64,000 nucleotides of DNA from Alectryocaccobium sp964389285 (GTDB lineage: Bacteria > Bacillota > Clostridia > Lachnospirales > Lachnospiraceae): contig CAYMCZ010000005.1 in the NCBI GenBank assembly GCA_964389285.1, forward strand, positions 1-64,000, given 5' to 3'. The first letter of the stretch is position 1, and every line of letters starts with the position of its first letter. The position numbers were made by a program, and so were the translations under genes. Below, piece by piece: positions 31,560 to 40,496 of this stretch. Under the pieces are notes generated by a model. It was given only the letters and a program-made list of their open reading frames with translations, did no database searches and was not told the origin of the DNA.

Positions 31560-33770
31560 ATGGATTATTCCGGTGTTTTAAATAAACCCCAATACGAAGC
31601 GGTCACACATACAGAAGGCCCTCTTTTAATTATAGCCGGAGCCGGTTCCGGTAAGACGAGGGTCCTGACATACAGAACGGCTTATCTTTTGCAGGAAAAA
31701 AATGTCGCGCCGTGGAATATTATGGCGATAACTTTTACGAACAAGGCAGCGAATGAAATGCGCGAAAGGATAAATAAACTTACGGGCAGCGGCGGAAAAT
31801 CCGTCTGGATATCCACCTTTCATTCGGCATGCGCGAGGATTCTAAGAGCTTATATAGACAGGATAGGATATACTTCATCATTTTCAATTTACGATACGGA
31901 TGATTCAAGACAGATCATTAAAGGTATATTATCGGAAATGACTTTGATCGATCCTAAATTATATACTCCCAAAAGGCTGGCATACATAATTTCGGACGCG
32001 AAAAACCGTGGTCTTACCGCAAAGGACATGGCTGATGAAGCCAGTAACAAAGACGAAAAAACCTGCGCTCAGATTTATAAAGCATATGACGAGACGCTTT
32101 TTAAAAACAATGCTCTTGATTTTGATGATCTTTTGCTTAAGACCATAGAACTCTTTGAGAAAGAGCCGGAAGTCCTTGCGGGGTATCAGGAGAGACTTAA
32201 ATATATAATGGTGGACGAATATCAGGATACGAACGGGATTCAGTTCCGACTGGTAAAGATGCTTTCGGAAAAACACCGAAATATATGCGTGGTGGGCGAC
32301 GATGACCAGTCCATATATAAATTCAGGGGGGCAGATATCAGAAATATTCTGGATTTTGAAAAAATTTTCCCTGAAGCCAAGGTCATAAAGTTAGAACAGA
32401 ATTACAGGTCAACGAAGAATATTTTAAACGCGGCGAATACGGTTATTAAAAACAATAAAGAGCGAAAAGCCAAAAAGCTCTGGACGGACAATGAAGACGG
32501 TTCGCAGGTCGATATAAGGGAATACCCGACCGGATATGACGAAGCAAAGCAGGTTGTCAGGGATATAGAAAGACGCTCTTTTGACGGAGAGTACGACAGG
32601 TTTGCCGTGTTGTACAGGACAAACGCCCAGTCGCGCCTTTTTGAAGAACAGTTGATTTTTTGCAGTATTCCCTACAGACTGGTAGGCGGTATAAACTTTT
32701 ATTCCAGAAAAGAAATAAAAGACGTGCTTGCTTATTTAAAGACGATAGATAACGGCAGGGACGAAATTGCGGTAAGAAGGACTATCAATATTCCGAAAAG
32801 AGGTATAGGGGCGAAAAGCCTTGAAAAGATCGCGGATTTTGCCATGTCAAACGGGTGCGGTTTTTTTGAGGCGCTCGGACGGGCAGAGGAGATTCCCGGA
32901 CTCGGAAAGACAGGCGATAAGATAATGAGTTTTGTACTCTTTATCCGGAAATACAGGACGCTTGCGGCCGAATTAACCGTTACGGAACTGATCGAATCCG
33001 TATTAAAAGAAACGGGATATCTGCAGGAGCTTATAAACGAGGGCACGGACGAAGCTCGGGAGAGAATCGAAAATATAAACGAGTTAATATCAAAAGCGGA
33101 AACATATCAAAACAGCACCGAATCGCCTTCCCTGTCGGGGTTCCTTCAGGATGTAGCCCTTGTCGCCGAAATCGAAAACGAAGATGAAAGCGTTCCGAAA
33201 GTTACGCTTATGACGCTGCACAGCGCAAAGGGACTTGAATTTGACAATGTATATATTGTCGGAATGGAAGACGGCCTTTTTCCGGGCTATACCACATTAT
33301 TTAACTTTGACGAATCGGAAATGCAGGAAGAAAGACGGCTGTTTTACGTAGGTATTACGAGAGCGAGGAAAAGCCTTAAGCTGACCGGAGCGAAACAGCG
33401 TATGATAAGGGGCGAGACGGAACATCACAGACCATCGTGCTTTCTTGGTGAGCTTCCGAAAGAAGTCATTAACCCGGGTGCTGAGTATATATTTGAAAAC
33501 CGCGGCGAACGTCGCAGGCCGCCTGCGGAAACAGGAGGGTTATTTAATAAAAATCCCTACGAAAAGAAAACGGATCTGAGTAATTTGAAACTTAAAAAAG
33601 CGGATTCACTTGATTATGCGGCCGGAGATCGGGTAAGGCATAAAAAATTCGGAGAGGGCACTGTCATGGATATAAAAGACGGTGAAAGAGATTACGAAGT
33701 GACCGTAAATTTCGACACGGCCGGGCAAAAGAGGCTGTTTGCCGCATTTGCAAAGCTGGTTAAGATTTGA
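31560..33770 (+). CDS. pcrA: UvrD/PcrA-type superfamily 1 DNA helicase
   Basis: A 736-residue 3'-5' DNA helicase for repair and removal of stalled complexes. It has Ala-Gly-Ala-Gly-Ser-Gly-Lys-Thr (motif I, about 25-32), Ala-Ile-Thr-Phe-Thr-Asn-Lys-Ala-Ala (Ia), Asp-Glu-Tyr-Gln-Asp-Thr (II), Gly-Asp-Asp-Asp-Gln-Ser-Ile-Tyr (III), and His-Ser-Ala-Lys-Gly-Leu-Glu-Phe and Tyr-Val-Gly-Ile-Thr-Arg-Ala (V-VI). The last 50 residues (Gly-Asp-Arg-Val-Arg-His-Lys-Lys-Phe-Gly-Glu-Gly) form the Tudor-like tail that contacts RNA polymerase in PcrA. AGGAGCAGAAA precedes the ATG. Confidence 0.96.
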   Translation: MDYSGVLNKPQYEAVTHTEGPLLIIAGAGSGKTRVLTYRTAYLLQEKNVAPWNIMAITFTNKAANEMRERINKLTGSGGKSVWISTFHSACARILRAYIDRIGYTSSFSIYDTDDSRQIIKGILSEMTLIDPKLYTPKRLAYIISDAKNRGLTAKDMADEASNKDEKTCAQIYKAYDETLFKNNALDFDDLLLKTIELFEKEPEVLAGYQERLKYIMVDEYQDTNGIQFRLVKMLSEKHRNICVVGDDDQSIYKFRGADIRNILDFEKIFPEAKVIKLEQNYRSTKNILNAANTVIKNNKERKAKKLWTDNEDGSQVDIREYPTGYDEAKQVVRDIERRSFDGEYDRFAVLYRTNAQSRLFEEQLIFCSIPYRLVGGINFYSRKEIKDVLAYLKTIDNGRDEIAVRRTINIPKRGIGAKSLEKIADFAMSNGCGFFEALGRAEEIPGLGKTGDKIMSFVLFIRKYRTLAAELTVTELIESVLKETGYLQELINEGTDEARERIENINELISKAETYQNSTESPSLSGFLQDVALVAEIENEDESVPKVTLMTLHSAKGLEFDNVYIVGMEDGLFPGYTTLFNFDESEMQEERRLFYVGITRARKSLKLTGAKQRMIRGETEHHRPSCFLGELPKEVINPGAEYIFENRGERRRPPAETGGLFNKNPYEKKTDLSNLKLKKADSLDYAAGDRVRHKKFGEGTVMDIKDGERDYEVTVNFDTAGQKRLFAAFAKLVKI

Positions 33771-33807
33771 TATACTGACCTGACAATAATACGAGAGGAT
33801 AAACATT

Positions 33808-34314
33808 ATGAGCTTGTTACAGACATGGCGGGATACCGCATACGACCAAAACATGGATCAGAAAAGGGCTAATATGCTCTGGCAGAATTATTTCATGAAA
33901 GAAAAAGCCGTTTACGAGCAGCTACTTGCCGATCCTGAAACAGAAGTAAAGGGTACGGTGGCATCCCTTGCCGAAAAATATGATATGGATATTTTGAATT
34001 TCACCGGATTTCTGGACGGCATAAACGACAGTCTTGTTACCCCGAATCCGATAGAAACCATGGAAGAAGACACCGAAGTAAGCCTTAAATTCGTGCCGGA
34101 AAAACTCTATAAAAACATGGTGGACGCAAAAGCGGACTGGCTCTACACGCTTCCCCAGTGGAATGACATTTTTTCGGAAGAAAAGCAAAAAGAACTTTAT
34201 CTTGAGCAGAAAAAATCGGGAACCATAGTAAAAGATAAAAAGATCGGCAGAAACGATCCCTGTCCCTGCGGCAGCGGAAGAAAATTCAAACATTGCTGCG
34301 GAAAGAATTCATGA
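33808..34314 (+). CDS. SEC-C zinc motif protein directly upstream of clpC
   Basis: 168 residues: a helical body (about 1-145) without a known enzyme motif, and a C-terminal SEC-C zinc finger Cys-Pro-Cys-Gly-Ser-Gly-x3-Lys-x-Cys-Cys. SEC-C motifs occur at the end of SecA and in proteins linked to chaperones. Its stop overlaps the clpC start (ATGA, 34311-34314), so the two are translationally coupled. In Bacillus the zinc protein McsA occupies a comparable place; an adaptor role here is inference. GAGAGG stands before the ATG. Confidence 0.85.
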   Translation: MSLLQTWRDTAYDQNMDQKRANMLWQNYFMKEKAVYEQLLADPETEVKGTVASLAEKYDMDILNFTGFLDGINDSLVTPNPIETMEEDTEVSLKFVPEKLYKNMVDAKADWLYTLPQWNDIFSEEKQKELYLEQKKSGTIVKDKKIGRNDPCPCGSGRKFKHCCGKNS

Positions 34315-36791
34315 AAGAAAGTTTTACAAAACAGGCTTTAAATGCCATAGAAACAGCCAGAATACTTGCTTTCAGATGGGGGCATAAACATACGGGCTCT
34401 GAACATTTGCTCATGGGCCTTTTAAGTGTTGAAGAATCAACAGCGGCCATGGTGCTTAAAAAATCAGGAATTACGTATGAAAAAGCCTCGGAACTTATCG
34501 ACAGGCTGGTTGCCGGACGAAGCCGGGAAAAAACAGGCAGGGTAAAAATGTCCGATACACCCGGATTTTCACCGGCAGCGCTTAAGATACTGGAGACGGC
34601 AAAAGAAGAAGCCGTCAATATGACGGATGAAAAATGCGGGACGGAGCATATCCTGATGGCACTGCTTCAGACGCATGACTGTCTTGCCATGAGGCTGCTT
34701 ACGACTCTCGGTATAGAGGTCAGGCTTGTATATTCGGAGATATGGGAAGCTGTGGGTCTGGATCCGGCGCATTGCGAAAGATATTATGAAAGAAGAAGCA
34801 TGCAGGGTTCGGGACAGGAAAACATCCCCACGCTTGAAAGATTCAGCAAAGATCTCACCTTTATGGCGCAAAGCGGCGGGCTGGACCCGGTTATCGGCAG
34901 AAATACCGAAATAAACAGGCTGATACGCATCCTGAACAGACGGACAAAAAACAATCCATGCCTGACAGGTGAGCCCGGAGTCGGCAAAACCGCCATAATA
35001 GAAGGGCTGGCTCTGAGGATTGCAGACGGAAATGTTCCCGAAAACATGAAATCAAAGAGAATTCTGGTTTTGGACATGTCAGCCATGGTTGCAGGAACAA
35101 AATACAGAGGAGAATTTGAAGAACGCATCAAAAACGTCCTTGATGAGGTCATGAACAGCAGCGACATTATCCTGTTTATAGATGAGCTGCACACCATAAT
35201 AGGCGCCGGGGGAGCCGAAGGCGCAATGGACGCGGCGAATATTTTAAAACCGGCGCTTTCCAGAGGAGAAATCCAGATAATCGGCGCCACAACTTTGGAC
35301 GAATACAGAAAATATATCGAAAAAGATATGGCCCTGGAAAGAAGATTCCAGCCTATTCAGGTATCGGAACCTACCAGGGCAGAGACATATGAGATATTAA
35401 AAGGCCTTAAAACGTATTACGAAGACCATCACAAAGTTGAAATCGAAGATGCTGCTTTAAAAGCCGCGGTAGAACTCAGCAGCAGATATATTTCCGACCG
35501 GTTTCTGCCGGACAAGGCCATCGATCTTATGGATGAAGCCGCGTCAAAAGTCCGGATGGAGCAGTATGAAGGCCCGAATATTTCCATACCCGCACAAGAT
35601 GATCTGAAAGCGCTTGAAGTTCAAAGAGACGAACTTCTTAAAGAAGGGGATTTCGAAGGGGTATCGGAGCTTAACAGACAGATCGCCGAAAAAAGAGATC
35701 TGCTTGCGGCAGAGAAAAAGGCTGTTCAAAAAAAGAAAAAAAGAAAAGGCCTGAAAGTAACACCGGAAGACATGGCGATTGCCGTTTCCGGATGGACGGG
35801 TATTCCCGTCTCACGGCTTACCGAAACGGAGTCAAGGCGTCTTTCAAGGCTTGAGAAGATTCTCGAAAAACGGGTTATCGGTCAGGATGAGGCTTTAAAC
35901 GCCGTCGCGAGAGCCGTCAGGAGGGGCAGAGCCGGTATAAAAGATCCAAAAAGGCCCACGGGAGTATTTCTTTTTCTGGGGCCGACCGGAGTCGGAAAGA
36001 CTGAACTTTCCAAAGCGGTTGCCGAAGCCGTATACGGAAGCGAAAACTCGCTCATCAGGTTTGATATGTCCGAATACATGGAGAAAGTCAATGTTTCCAG
36101 GCTTATAGGTTCTCCTCCCGGATATGTGGGATACGAAGAAGGAGGACAGCTTTCCGATAAAGTCAGAAACAACCCGTACAGTGTAGTGCTGTTTGACGAG
36201 ATAGAAAAGGCGCATCCCGACATTTTCAATATCCTGCTGCAGATAATGGACGAAGGCAGGATCACCGACTCGCACGGAAAGATAATAGATTTTAAAAACA
36301 CCTGCGTGATAATGACTTCAAACGCCGGGGCAAGCGCGATTGCCTCTGCCAGAAGTTTAGGCTTCGCCGCTTTTGAAAACGAAAAACAGGATTATGATAC
36401 CATGAAAGAGCGCGCCATGGAGTCCGTAAAGAAGATATTCAAGCCGGAATTCCTGAACCGTATCGATGAAACCATTGTATTCAGATCCCTTAACAAAGCA
36501 GACATCAAAAAGATTCTGGCGCTGCAGGTTAAAATACTGGCTAAAAGATGCTCGGAGCAGATGGATATCACGCTCAGCCTTACCGCGCCGGCGGCAGAGC
36601 TTATTGTTGAAGAACATTACGACAGGAAATATGGCGCAAGGCCGATAAAAAGAGCCGTTCAGTCGCTGATAGAGGATCCGCTTTCGGAAATGATTCTTAA
36701 AAAGGAAGTCGTTTCGGGAGATAAGATTCGCATAGTATCCAGAAACAAAAAGGCAGTATTGGAGAAAGTATCGGATGAATTACCACTTTGA
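34311..36791 (+). CDS. clpC: ClpC-type AAA+ unfoldase
   Basis: 826 residues from ATG 34311; an in-frame start at 34293 is inside the previous gene and lacks an SD. A double Clp-N domain (about 1-140), AAA-1 with Gly-Glu-Pro-Gly-Val-Gly-Lys-Thr, a short UVR-like middle domain (about 420-460) typical of ClpC rather than ClpB, AAA-2 with Gly-Pro-Thr-Gly-Val-Gly-Lys-Thr, and a D2-small domain. It unfolds substrates for ClpP. CtsR and McsAB, the usual operon partners, are absent, and no CtsR or CIRCE site is seen upstream. The DUF6273 gene starts 17 bp before its end. Confidence 0.94.
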   Translation: MKESFTKQALNAIETARILAFRWGHKHTGSEHLLMGLLSVEESTAAMVLKKSGITYEKASELIDRLVAGRSREKTGRVKMSDTPGFSPAALKILETAKEEAVNMTDEKCGTEHILMALLQTHDCLAMRLLTTLGIEVRLVYSEIWEAVGLDPAHCERYYERRSMQGSGQENIPTLERFSKDLTFMAQSGGLDPVIGRNTEINRLIRILNRRTKNNPCLTGEPGVGKTAIIEGLALRIADGNVPENMKSKRILVLDMSAMVAGTKYRGEFEERIKNVLDEVMNSSDIILFIDELHTIIGAGGAEGAMDAANILKPALSRGEIQIIGATTLDEYRKYIEKDMALERRFQPIQVSEPTRAETYEILKGLKTYYEDHHKVEIEDAALKAAVELSSRYISDRFLPDKAIDLMDEAASKVRMEQYEGPNISIPAQDDLKALEVQRDELLKEGDFEGVSELNRQIAEKRDLLAAEKKAVQKKKKRKGLKVTPEDMAIAVSGWTGIPVSRLTETESRRLSRLEKILEKRVIGQDEALNAVARAVRRGRAGIKDPKRPTGVFLFLGPTGVGKTELSKAVAEAVYGSENSLIRFDMSEYMEKVNVSRLIGSPPGYVGYEEGGQLSDKVRNNPYSVVLFDEIEKAHPDIFNILLQIMDEGRITDSHGKIIDFKNTCVIMTSNAGASAIASARSLGFAAFENEKQDYDTMKERAMESVKKIFKPEFLNRIDETIVFRSLNKADIKKILALQVKILAKRCSEQMDITLSLTAPAAELIVEEHYDRKYGARPIKRAVQSLIEDPLSEMILKKEVVSGDKIRIVSRNKKAVLEKVSDELPL

Positions 36792-37674
36792 TCTTTCTGA
36801 GGAAGACGGTAAAAGAGCTTTTATCGAAAATGTTAATAAAAGAAGCAGATACCGTAAAAAAGCCCAGGTAATAAAAAACGATATAGAAAAGCTGAAGATT
36901 GCGCTGGAAGAAAATGAGCAGAAATACAAAGCGCATTTAAAAGATCTTAAGATTACCGTGCGCGCCCGTAAGAAGGCGGCTTTGCAAAAGATGGTTGATG
37001 AATGTGACGAAACAAAAAAATGCCTGATACGGGACATAGCTCAGAAAAATCTTTTGCTTAAACAGGAGGAATTCGAAGTTTACGGAGAAACCGGAGAAAC
37101 TCCCGTATATTTCGGAAGCTATCCTCAGGACAAAGAAGGCGGTATAAAGCCGATCGAATGGCATGTCCTGGAAAGCGACGGAAAAGAGGCGGTGCTTATA
37201 AGCCGTTACATACTTGACTATGCGTATTTTCATCATGAAGATAAAGATGTCCATTGGGCCGAATCCGACATCCGCAGATTTTTGAACGAAGATTTTTATC
37301 ACAGCACGTTTTCTAAACACGAAAAGGCTTATATATGTGAAACGCGGAAAGCGACTTCCGAAAACAAAGCATATCACACGGAGGCCGGGCCTGATACCAT
37401 TGACCGCGTTTATCTGCTTTCATACAACGAGACGCTGAATTATTACGCTTATGATTCGGGAAGGATGGCCTATGCCACGCAGTACGCCATAGAGCGCGGG
37501 GTGGCCGAAATAGAAGAAACCGGAGCTTCATACTGGTGGCTTCGTTCAAACGGCGGGAACCTTTATAATGCCTGCGTTATCAATTTCAAAGGCTATCCGT
37601 TTCTGTACGGATTCTACGTGAGCAGCGCCAGATACGGGATTCGTCCGGTCATTACCATAGATCTTACCGTTTAA
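36775..37674 (+). CDS. Coiled-coil DUF6273 domain protein
   Basis: 299 residues. An N-terminal helical, Lys/Glu-rich coiled coil (about 10-100) precedes a DUF6273 domain: Tyr-Phe-Gly-Ser-Tyr-Pro-Gln, Ile-Glu-Trp-His-Val-Leu, a central Ile-Arg-Arg-Phe-Leu-Asn-Glu-Asp-Phe-Tyr, Trp-Trp-Leu-Arg-Ser, and a final Gly-Ile-Arg-Pro-Val. The domain is common in clostridia, often on surface proteins, and resembles formylglycine-generating-enzyme-like folds; its function is unknown. No signal peptide is present. The gene overlaps the end of clpC by 17 bp, with its SD (TTGGAGAAAG) inside clpC, which suggests coexpression. Confidence 0.85.
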   Translation: MNYHFDLSEEDGKRAFIENVNKRSRYRKKAQVIKNDIEKLKIALEENEQKYKAHLKDLKITVRARKKAALQKMVDECDETKKCLIRDIAQKNLLLKQEEFEVYGETGETPVYFGSYPQDKEGGIKPIEWHVLESDGKEAVLISRYILDYAYFHHEDKDVHWAESDIRRFLNEDFYHSTFSKHEKAYICETRKATSENKAYHTEAGPDTIDRVYLLSYNETLNYYAYDSGRMAYATQYAIERGVAEIEETGASYWWLRSNGGNLYNACVINFKGYPFLYGFYVSSARYGIRPVITIDLTV

Positions 37675-37697
37675 AGATATAGTTTGCCAACTCGCTA

Positions 37698-37725
37698 TTG
37701 AAAAAAATGCCGGATGATGTATAAT
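37698..37725 (+). promoter_or_regulatory. fba promoter
   Basis: TTGAAA (37698-37703), 16-nt spacer, perfect TATAAT (37720-37725), about 60 bp before the start codon. Confidence 0.8.
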
Positions 37726-37783
37726 TAAATTAAGATTTTCAAATAAAAATATAATGCTCAAGTTTAGCGGAAAGGTTGGGGAA

Positions 37784-38722
37784 ATGCCATTAGTAACAAC
37801 TACTGAAATGTTCAAAAAAGCTTATAACGGCGGTTATGCCATAGGCGCTTTTAACGTAAATAATATGGAAATAGTGCAGGGTATCACAGAGGCATGCGCA
37901 GAGCTTAAAGCTCCCGTCATTCTTCAGGTTTCAAAAGGCGCGAGAGCTTATGCCAATCATACATATCTTACAAAGCTTGTTGAGGCGGCCCTTATCGAAT
38001 GTCCCGACATTCCGATAGCGCTGCATCTGGATCACGGTTCGGATTTTGAAATCTGCAAATCCTGTATTGACGGCGGATTTACCTCCGTTATGATAGACGC
38101 ATCCTCGAAACCCTTTGACGAAAATGTGGAAATCACAAAAAGAGTTGTGGAATATGCTCATGATCACGGGGTTGTGGTAGAGGCTGAGTTAGGCACGCTT
38201 GCGGGAATCGAAGATGACGTAAAGGTGGACGAAGGAGCGGCAAGTTATACAAAACCCGAGGAAGTTGCCGAATTCGTTGAGCGTACCGGATGTGATTCTC
38301 TTGCCATTGCCATAGGCACAAGCCACGGCGCATACAAATTCAAACCCGGAACAAAACCACAGCTTCGGTTTGACGTGCTGGAAGAGTGTGAAAAGATGAT
38401 CCCGGGATTTCCGATTGTTCTTCACGGGGCTTCGTCTGTTCCGGCAGGATACGTTGAGATGATTAACACATTCGGCGGCAACATGCCGGGCGCGGTAGGC
38501 GTTCCCGAGGAGCAGCTTAGAAAAGCGGCAGAGTCGGCGGTTTGCAAGATCAATATAGATTCGGATCTGCGTCTTGCCATGACCGGTACCATACGCAAAT
38601 TTTTCGCGGAGCATCCTGATAAATTCGATCCCCGCGAATACCTTAAACCTGCCCGCGCGAACATCAAAGAACTTGTGGCTCATAAGCTGACAAACGTTCT
38701 GGGATGCGCCGGAAAGGCATAA
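37784..38722 (+). CDS. fba: Fructose-bisphosphate aldolase, class II
   Basis: 312 residues from ATG 37784, after GGTTGGGGA; a start at 37754 would add ten residues without an SD. A zinc-dependent glycolytic aldolase: Ala-Phe-Asn-Val-Asn-Asn, His-Leu-Asp-His-Gly (zinc and catalytic residues), Met-Ile-Asp-Ala-Ser, Val-Glu-Ala-Glu-Leu-Gly, Gly-Thr-Ser-His-Gly and His-Gly-Ala-Ser. Full length, monocistronic with its own promoter. fbp, the opposing gluconeogenic gene, lies 24 kb away. Confidence 0.96.
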   Translation: MPLVTTTEMFKKAYNGGYAIGAFNVNNMEIVQGITEACAELKAPVILQVSKGARAYANHTYLTKLVEAALIECPDIPIALHLDHGSDFEICKSCIDGGFTSVMIDASSKPFDENVEITKRVVEYAHDHGVVVEAELGTLAGIEDDVKVDEGAASYTKPEEVAEFVERTGCDSLAIAIGTSHGAYKFKPGTKPQLRFDVLEECEKMIPGFPIVLHGASSVPAGYVEMINTFGGNMPGAVGVPEEQLRKAAESAVCKINIDSDLRLAMTGTIRKFFAEHPDKFDPREYLKPARANIKELVAHKLTNVLGCAGKA

Positions 38723-38753
38723 ATCAACGAGATATGCTTATCATAATATATAC

Positions 38754-38782
38754 TTGAAAACAAATAATGTTTATCGTATAAT
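38754..38782 (+). promoter_or_regulatory. Promoter of the non-coding RNA upstream of pheS
   Basis: TTGAAA (38754-38759), 17-nt spacer, perfect TATAAT (38777-38782). Expected transcription start is about 38789. Confidence 0.85.
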
Positions 38783-38788
38783 CTAATC

Positions 38789-39053
38789 AGTAAATAAATT
38801 CCTGGGGTGTGCGATAACCTGATTATTTTGATCCTACATTTACTTTAAAAAGGGATTCCTATATTGGCACTCTAATGTCAGGCCTCGATTCAGTGGAAGA
38901 TTGCGGAGATGCTTGCGGATTTTACCCACCTGGCTGCGGCTAGGAGTCAAAATTTCAGGCCGGCACTTTGGGGAATGGTTAGCCATATCTGATAGATTAT
39001 CGATGGTATGGCGGGCTTCGTTACTCGAAAGAGTTGAAGCTCGCTTTGTTTTT
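38789..39053 (+). ncRNA. Structured non-coding RNA, possibly 6S RNA
   Basis: A 392-bp region between fba and pheS without a credible ORF has a strong promoter and a strong terminator about 265 nt apart. Its sequence (CCTGGGGTGTGCGATAA early, GTGGAAG and CCCACCTGG in the middle, GGAATGGTTAGCC late) has the look I associate with clostridial 6S RNA, which sequesters sigma-A RNA polymerase, and CGATAA can pair with TTATCG about 170 nt later. The mature RNA may end before the terminator. That it is an RNA gene is well supported; the 6S name is a hypothesis. A T-box leader for pheS was looked for and not found. Confidence 0.55.
39011..39053 (+). terminator. Terminator of the non-coding RNA
   Basis: GCGGGCTTC (39011-39019) pairs with GAAGCTCGC (39036-39044, one G-U); inside it ACTC-GAAA-GAGT forms a second stem. 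TTTGTTTTT follows. It separates the RNA from pheS. Confidence 0.88.
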
Positions 39054-39114
39054 GTGATTATCACAGGCGGCGAAGGCTGCTATATTGTTTAACCCAGTCG
39101 GAGGATATTCAAAT

Positions 39115-40146
39115 ATGTACAACACAGTAAAAAGCACTGTTGACGCCATTATAGCCAAGGCGAAAGAGAGCATAGAAAAAGCCGCAACACCCGAAGCCCT
39201 CAACGAAGTCAGGGTAACCATGCTCGGAAAAAAAGGAGAGCTTACTGCAGTGCTTAAAAGCATGAAGGACGTGGCGGCCGAGGATCGTCCCAGGATTGGG
39301 CAGCTTGTTAATGACGCGCGGGAGATTATCGAAACAAGTCTGGAAGAAGTTAAAACTTCAATGGAAAAAGCCCGTATGGAAGCCAGGCTTAAGCTTGAAA
39401 AAATCGACGTTACGCTTCCGGCAAATAAAATAAACTTCGGACACCGCCATCCCAACTCCATTGCGCTTGACGAGATAGAGCGTATCTTTATAGGAATGGG
39501 ATATGAAGTGGTGCAGGGCCCCGAAATAGAATATGATCTCTATAATTTCGAAAAATTAAATATCCCTGCGGATCACCCGGCAAAGGATGAGCAGGATACT
39601 TTTTATATCAATAAAGACATAGTTTTAAGAACCCAGACATCCCCGTGTCAGGCCCGCGTGATGGAAAAAGGAAAGCTTCCCATAAGGATGATTTCTCCGG
39701 GAAGGGTGTTTCGTTCGGATGAAGTTGACGCCACGCATTCACCCTCTTTTCACCAGATAGAAGGCCTGGTTGTGGATGAACATATCACTTTCGCCGATCT
39801 CAAAGGTACGCTTCAGGAATTTGCCGTTCAGCTTTTCGGCCCTGAAACGAAGACTAAATTCAGGCCCCATCATTTTCCTTTTACCGAGCCGAGCGCGGAA
39901 ATGGATGTAAGCTGTTTTAAATGCGGCGGGAAAGGATGCAGGTTCTGCAAAGGCGAAGGCTGGATCGAGATCTTAGGGTGCGGTATGGTACATCCACATG
40001 TGTTTGAGATGTGCGGCATAGACCCCGAAAAATATACCGGTTTTGCTTTCGGCCTGGGCCTCGAAAGGATAGCTCTGCTCAAATACGAAATCGATGACAT
40101 GCGCCTGCTTTACGAAAACGACATAAGGTTTTTGAGACAATTTTAG
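39115..40146 (+). CDS. pheS: Phenylalanine-tRNA ligase alpha subunit
   Basis: 343 residues from ATG 39115, ten bases after GGAGG; an upstream TTG frame (39085) lacks an SD. An N-terminal coiled coil (about 1-85) precedes the class II catalytic core: Phe-Arg-Ser-Asp-Glu-Val-Asp-Ala-Thr-His, Phe-His-Gln-Ile-Glu-Gly, Phe-Pro-Phe-Thr-Glu-Pro-Ser and Gly-Leu-Gly-Leu-Glu-Arg. It pairs with PheT. A CxxC...CxxC zinc-like insert (Cys-Phe-Lys-Cys-Gly-Gly-Lys-Gly-Cys) precedes the last motif. The usual few-base gap to pheT is replaced here by a repeat array. Confidence 0.96.
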   Translation: MYNTVKSTVDAIIAKAKESIEKAATPEALNEVRVTMLGKKGELTAVLKSMKDVAAEDRPRIGQLVNDAREIIETSLEEVKTSMEKARMEARLKLEKIDVTLPANKINFGHRHPNSIALDEIERIFIGMGYEVVQGPEIEYDLYNFEKLNIPADHPAKDEQDTFYINKDIVLRTQTSPCQARVMEKGKLPIRMISPGRVFRSDEVDATHSPSFHQIEGLVVDEHITFADLKGTLQEFAVQLFGPETKTKFRPHHFPFTEPSAEMDVSCFKCGGKGCRFCKGEGWIEILGCGMVHPHVFEMCGIDPEKYTGFAFGLGLERIALLKYEIDDMRLLYENDIRFLRQF

Positions 40147-40160
40147 CGATAAGAGCTGCT

Positions 40161-40361
40161 GCGAATATGATATGACACGTCAGAACAATGCTTGCATTGA
40201 GAAGACGGGATCANNNNNNNNNNNNNNNNNNNNNNNNNNNNNNNNNNNNNNNNNNNNNNNNNNNNNNNNNNNNNNNNNNNNNNNNNNNNNNNNNNNNNNN
40301 NNNNNNNNNNNNNGATTCGTTTGCGAATCCGAGATTTACGGCAGCAGCTGCAAAGCAACCT
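40161..40361 (+). repeat. Tandem repeat copy 1 (135-bp unit interrupted by the assembly gap)
   Basis: Bases 40161-40213 and 40314-40361 match the first 53 and last 48 bases of the intact unit at 40362-40496. Only 34 bases of one unit are missing, so the true gap length should be 34 plus a whole number of 135-bp units. Confidence 0.9.
40214..40313. other. Assembly gap (100 N)
   Basis: Exactly 100 unresolved bases, the customary placeholder for a gap of unknown length, lie inside the tandem array. Collapse of identical repeats is the likely cause. Confidence 0.97.
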
Positions 40362-40496
40362 GCGAATATGATATGACACGTCAGAACAATGCTTGCATTG
40401 AGAAGACGGGATCATATCATATTCATTGGAGAACCAACGGAAAACGAGGATTCGTTTGCGAATCCGAGATTTACGGCAGCAGCTGCAAAGCAACCT
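40362..40496 (+). repeat. Tandem repeat copy 2 (intact 135-bp palindrome-rich unit)
   Basis: The complete unit contains a 12-bp inverted repeat GAATATGATATG (40364-40375) / CATATCATATTC (40413-40424) with an inner AATGCTTGCATT, a TTGG-AGAA-CCAA mini-hairpin, and GGATTCG-TTTG-CGAATCC (40448-40465). The next unit's first bases (GCGAAT) follow at 40497 before the pheT SD. It has no similarity to the foldback elements elsewhere in the window. Confidence 0.92.

Noticed and set aside
38789..39114. T-box leader for pheS (and for leuS, glnS)
   Set aside because: No AGGGTGG-type T-box sequence or specifier stem was found; a terminator lies before pheS, and the leuS leader is only about 40 nt.
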